IMG/VR virus record: IMGVR_UViG_3300029448_000114
Location: 1-26,283 of that record
Length of the DNA: 26,283 bases
Source of the DNA: a virus
Reading direction: 5' to 3' (one strand)
Notes under the pieces: generated by a model
What the model saw: the letters and a program-made list of their open reading frames with translations, nothing else
What the model was told of the DNA's origin: nothing
The model's database searches: none
Translations under genes and position numbers: made by a program
In this document: positions 23,187 to 26,283 of the stretch, one piece after another
Layout of the letters: each line of letters begins with the position of its first letter
Position numbering within the stretch: position 1 is the first letter of the stretch

Positions 23187-23988
23187 GATTAAACAACACA
23201 ATGTTGAACGAATAAAGAAAATAAGAACATGGGAGAATACAAATAATTTCCCCGAGGCAAAAGATTTGCCTCTATTCAAGTTATACAAAAATTATTATTT
23301 GCCTGAGTCTATTGTTAAGAATAGTAATACTGTTTTAAGTTTTGGCGTTGGAGGTAACGTTGGATTCGAAAAAGAATTAGCATTTGACAACAAGGACATT
23401 AAAATACAAATGTATGATCCAACTCCAAGAAGCATTTCGTTGATTAGAGCAATTATAAGATCATCCAGTTACAAAAAGGTAGGTGAGAGAAACGACAGTC
23501 CTGAAAATGAGCAGGCCATAGACCAACTCACGTTTCATCCAATAGCGTATGCACAAACAGTTGGTGAGCAGGCCTTTTACTATGATCCCACAACCGAGGA
23601 GGATGTTCGAGTTGAAAGGGCGTTGCAGAGTTTTTCACTTGTCAAACGTGAAAAACACTACAAACACGTATTAGTTAAAACTAAAAATTTAAGGGCCATC
23701 GTGGCTGATTTAAAGTTAGACAGCCTTGATATTGTAAAAGCGGACATCGAAGGACTATGGTACGAATTTGCAAATGAAATACTAGATAACAAAATTGACT
23801 GCAAGTGTGTAGCACTTGAGCTAGAACTAAACTTTGAAAAAGAACAAAAGGTAGAACCTGCACTTGCGAAAGCACAGATTATTTGCGACAAGTTTAAGGA
23901 TAACAACTATGACGTAGTAATTAATAGGAGACGGGATAAACTTATGTTAGAAATGCTCTTCATAAGGAAAGATGCGTATGAAAGTTGA
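23176..23988 (+). CDS. FkbM-type methyltransferase 2
   Basis: The 270-residue product has TVLSFGVGGNVGFEKEL (52-68) as the SAM motif, QMYDPTPRS (78-86) and LDIVKADIEGLWYEFANEI (184-202), the FkbM-type motif with ADIEG in place of IDVEG. CVALELELNFE follows. The frame is open from 23002, but the ATG at 23176 has GGAG 7 bases upstream and keeps only an 11-base overlap with the previous gene. Between motifs it carries an unusual Arg/Glu-rich insertion (NDSPENEQAIDQLTF). The acceptor is unknown. Confidence 0.8.
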   Translation: MADRIKQHNVERIKKIRTWENTNNFPEAKDLPLFKLYKNYYLPESIVKNSNTVLSFGVGGNVGFEKELAFDNKDIKIQMYDPTPRSISLIRAIIRSSSYKKVGERNDSPENEQAIDQLTFHPIAYAQTVGEQAFYYDPTTEEDVRVERALQSFSLVKREKHYKHVLVKTKNLRAIVADLKLDSLDIVKADIEGLWYEFANEILDNKIDCKCVALELELNFEKEQKVEPALAKAQIICDKFKDNNYDVVINRRRDKLMLEMLFIRKDAYES

Positions 23989-24964
23989 GATATTCAGAAG
24001 AACAGTAAAAGATAGACGTAGAGGTGCTAGTTGGGATCTTCTTAAACACATGGCCACAGGTATCAAGGCGTGTGGTGATGAGCCTATCATTGTGAATGAA
24101 AATAAAGTAGGGCCATGGGACAAAGATGAAATGGAGCCTACTGCACCAATTGGCTGTATGTTTGGATATGGCGGGACAAACCAGATGCATCATACTAAAG
24201 GACGTAGGAGAGACCTTGTTGAACGTGCAAAGAAGAAAGGCATATACATTATAACATTCGATGGTGGAATACTGTCAAGTTTTGGTAACACTATAACCGA
24301 TCCAAATCATCACTGGCGTGTGTCACTCTACTCACCAATGAACAATGGAAACTTTTTAAGCGAGAACAGTCCCCCTGATAGATGGGAGAAAATGAAGAAG
24401 ATATGGAATATAAACTATGCTCCGTGGAGAAAATTTAACCCGAATGATCCAATACTTTTTGTTCTACAGCCACAAGACAACTGGTCTATGAATGAGTTAG
24501 ATCCTATACAATGGTTCAAAGACGTTTACAAATTACTTCGCCCACTTACAAAAAGAAAATTTCTAGTTAGGCCACATCCTAATCATGTTGCCGCAATGGA
24601 AAATAGAATTAACGAGTTTCCTAAGGACGGAGTAGAAATAATAATCGGACAAAAATTTTTCAAGGGAGATGAAAAAAAGTTCTATAGATTCAACTACCAG
24701 GACGCATTAAATAATTGTCATGCTGTCGTTACTCACAATTCTACTGCCTGCATCGATTCCTGTATTCGTGGGGTTCCCACTTTTTGCACCTCCGATCTTG
24801 CACTCGCTTGGCCTGTAGCAAATAAAGATTTGACAAAAATTGAGACACCTGATTATCCCGATAGAGACCAATGGGTCTACAACCTTGGTTACAAACAGTG
24901 GACAGAAGCAGAAATAAAAGATGGCACAGTATTCAAAAGGTTCAAGGAAAAATTAGGATTATAA
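23978..24964 (+). CDS. GT-B-like (capsule-synthesis type) transferase C
   Basis: The 328-residue product is the longest of the three paralogues. PILFVLQPQDNWSMNEL, KFLVRPHPNHVAAMENR and CHAVVTHNSTACIDSCIRGV are the second-domain core; KIETPDYPDRDQWVYNLGYK is the shared C-terminal block (compare KIETPRYEDPRPV in copy B). The extra N-terminal part (MKVEIFRRTVKDRRRGASWD ... GCMFGYGGTNQMHHTKGRRR) probably completes the first Rossmann-like domain that A and B have in reduced form. I prefer the ATG at 23978 over 23972 because AAGGA at 23964-23968 is then 9 bases away rather than 3. Confidence 0.68.
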   Translation: MKVEIFRRTVKDRRRGASWDLLKHMATGIKACGDEPIIVNENKVGPWDKDEMEPTAPIGCMFGYGGTNQMHHTKGRRRDLVERAKKKGIYIITFDGGILSSFGNTITDPNHHWRVSLYSPMNNGNFLSENSPPDRWEKMKKIWNINYAPWRKFNPNDPILFVLQPQDNWSMNELDPIQWFKDVYKLLRPLTKRKFLVRPHPNHVAAMENRINEFPKDGVEIIIGQKFFKGDEKKFYRFNYQDALNNCHAVVTHNSTACIDSCIRGVPTFCTSDLALAWPVANKDLTKIETPDYPDRDQWVYNLGYKQWTEAEIKDGTVFKRFKEKLGL

Positions 24965-24965
24965 A

Positions 24966-26283
24966 ATGTGTGGAATATATGGAATTACAGCACAAGATCC
25001 TGAGTTTGTAAAAAACTTTATACAAACTTGCAGGCACAGAGGGCCGGATGGTGACAGTGTGTACACATCTAAAAAAGTTACATTGGGTCATAATCTTTTG
25101 AGTATAATGGCAGACCCTGGAAAATCAACACAGCCATGGCATACACCGAAAGGTAATATCCTAGTTTACAATGGAGAGATATTTAACTATCACCAACTGA
25201 AACAAACTTACAGTCAGTTTGTAGATACTACAGGATGTGATACTGAACTTCTTGCGTGGGGCTTAGACACATTTGGACTGGACTTTATTGATCGGATAGA
25301 TTCCATGCATGGATTTGCATATTACGAGATGGATAAAAATCAAATTACTTTGAGCAGAGATCACGCTGGCATAAAGCCTGTATACTACGCCGAAATAGAA
25401 CAGGGCCTCGTGTTTGGATCGGAGATTAAAGGCATGCTGGACAAGGTGCCTGGAAGCAGAAAACTAGACGAACTAGCTGTTGGATGTATGAGTACAACCG
25501 GTATCAATCCATTACGTAATACATTTTTCACAGGCATCAAAAAATTATTGGCAGGTGAAACCATAGTGTATGACGTTGCGAATAAAAAAATTATAAAGAA
25601 TAAACGAGTTTTCATAAAGCCAAATTCAAATAAAAAATTTAATCCTGAAGAATTTAGAGCAATGGCACAAAGGTCAATCAAAATGGCAAGTATTGGAAGA
25701 AGAAAGATAGGAGTTTTTTTAAGTGGTGGCCTAGATTCAAGTTTGGTAGCATACGAACTAAAGAACGTGACAGGAGATGCAAATACTTTTACTAATAGAA
25801 TGGAACCAAATTTTGTTCATCCAAAGGACGGAGACTACAACGAAGATGCAGACTGTGCCGCGGTGTTAGCCGATAGTAACAGTTTTAATCATACCGAAGT
25901 AACAATTACTCCGGATATTATAAAACAATTTTGGGATGATTCAATATATTATATGGAACAACCTATGTACAACCAAAGTGTTCCGATGTATTGCTACACC
26001 AACAAGGTTTTGCATGAAAACAAAGTTGTAGTGACAATGGCAGGTGACATGGGTGATGAGATACTAGGCGGATATCCAAAATATTGGAAAATGCAAAGGC
26101 CTGAATTTTTGTTGAGACAAATAGGAAAACGTAAAATAGAAACTTGGGAAGATGTTGTGACTCTATGGATGAACAGGATAAAGAGGCCATTGTTACTGAA
26201 TGAAATCGGTGCATCAATTAGCAAAGAAGAAGTTAAAAAAGAACTGCTGAAATTGTACACTGCAGACTTGTTTGATCAAAACG
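24966..26283 (+). CDS. asnB: Asparagine synthetase B-like glutamine amidotransferase, 3' end missing
   Basis: The frame is open from ATG 24966 (AGGA 7 bases upstream) to the window end, 439 codons. The N-terminal glutaminase has the nucleophile Cys2 (MCGIYGI), RHRGPDG (23-29), LVYNGEIFNY (66-75), TGCDTE (89-94) and RDHAGIKPVYY (131-141). The synthetase half has the ATP loop FLSGGLDSSL (251-260) and MAGDMGDEILGGYPKYW (358-374). Family members have about 550-650 residues, so a quarter or so is lost beyond the window. The reaction moves ammonia from glutamine to an activated carboxylate. Among sugar genes, members can instead amidate uronic acids in O-antigen-type glycans. The two roles cannot be separated from this sequence. 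Confidence 0.93.
   Translation, partial: MCGIYGITAQDPEFVKNFIQTCRHRGPDGDSVYTSKKVTLGHNLLSIMADPGKSTQPWHTPKGNILVYNGEIFNYHQLKQTYSQFVDTTGCDTELLAWGLDTFGLDFIDRIDSMHGFAYYEMDKNQITLSRDHAGIKPVYYAEIEQGLVFGSEIKGMLDKVPGSRKLDELAVGCMSTTGINPLRNTFFTGIKKLLAGETIVYDVANKKIIKNKRVFIKPNSNKKFNPEEFRAMAQRSIKMASIGRRKIGVFLSGGLDSSLVAYELKNVTGDANTFTNRMEPNFVHPKDGDYNEDADCAAVLADSNSFNHTEVTITPDIIKQFWDDSIYYMEQPMYNQSVPMYCYTNKVLHENKVVVTMAGDMGDEILGGYPKYWKMQRPEFLLRQIGKRKIETWEDVVTLWMNRIKRPLLLNEIGASISKEEVKKELLKLYTADLFDQN

Noticed and set aside
1-26283. tRNA genes, CRISPR arrays, insertion sequences, attachment sites
   Set aside because: No cloverleaf-like segment, regular repeat array, transposase or integrase was seen; genes fill nearly all the sequence and no gap exceeds 125 bases.

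Overview
The window is a piece of the genome of a T4-like contractile-tailed phage (Caudoviricetes), most likely a marine one of the cyanophage/pelagiphage type. The basis is recognition by eye of T4 core proteins (tail sheath gp18, tail tube gp19, head completion gp4, terminase gp16 and gp17, ssDNA-binding gp32, UvsX, UvsY). These are tightly packed, AT-rich, overlapping genes, followed by the sugar-modification cargo typical of marine T4-like phages. No photosynthesis gene, tRNA, integrase or other host-diagnostic gene is visible, so cyanobacterial and SAR11-type hosts cannot be told apart here.

Layout. (1) Positions 1-4735, + strand: tail and head-completion genes: sheath (5' end cut off), tube, a terminator, a larger tube-like protein, an unknown protein and gp4. 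(2) 4744-10591, +: a DNA packaging and capsid block: gp16, a protein that starts with what looks like a T4 capsid-targeting sequence, an acidic Met-rich protein, gp17, and a 697-residue acidic protein. The order 18-19-...-4-16-...-17 differs from T4, where 16-17-18-19 are consecutive. (3) 10621-13527, +: a replication/recombination block: gp32 and uvsX, each behind a sigma70-like promoter, a 78-residue acidic protein and uvsY. (4) 13511-15870, +: a HAD-type phosphatase, a GT8-like glycosyltransferase, an unknown protein and a 2OG-Fe(II) oxygenase-like protein. (5) 15848-20456, - strand: GT2-like glycosyltransferase, NAD-dependent sugar epimerase, FkbM-type methyltransferase, SGNH-like protein, a GT-B-like transferase and a second SGNH-like protein. 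(6) 20490-26283, +: GT61-like glycosyltransferase, 2OG-Fe(II) oxygenase, GT-B-like transferase, FkbM-type methyltransferase, another GT-B-like transferase and a class II asparagine synthetase cut by the window end.

Two modes of gene start stand out. Replication genes and most sugar genes have an ordinary AAGGA-type ribosome site about 7-10 bases before the ATG. Several structural/packaging genes and the epimerase instead have TAAATA ending only 5-7 bases before the ATG and no ribosome site. If TAAATA is the core of the T4-type late promoter (TATAAATA), those transcripts would begin at or within about two bases of the start codon, that is, be leaderless. In two junctions the TAA of TAAATA is also the stop codon of the gene before.

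The sugar region reads as two arms diverging from a 33-bp gap at 20457-20489. It holds three diverged copies of one GT-B-like family, two SGNH-like proteins, two FkbM-type methyltransferases and two oxygenases. This is a coherent set for building and decorating a glycan (host surface polysaccharide or phage structural protein). That role is inferred from families only.
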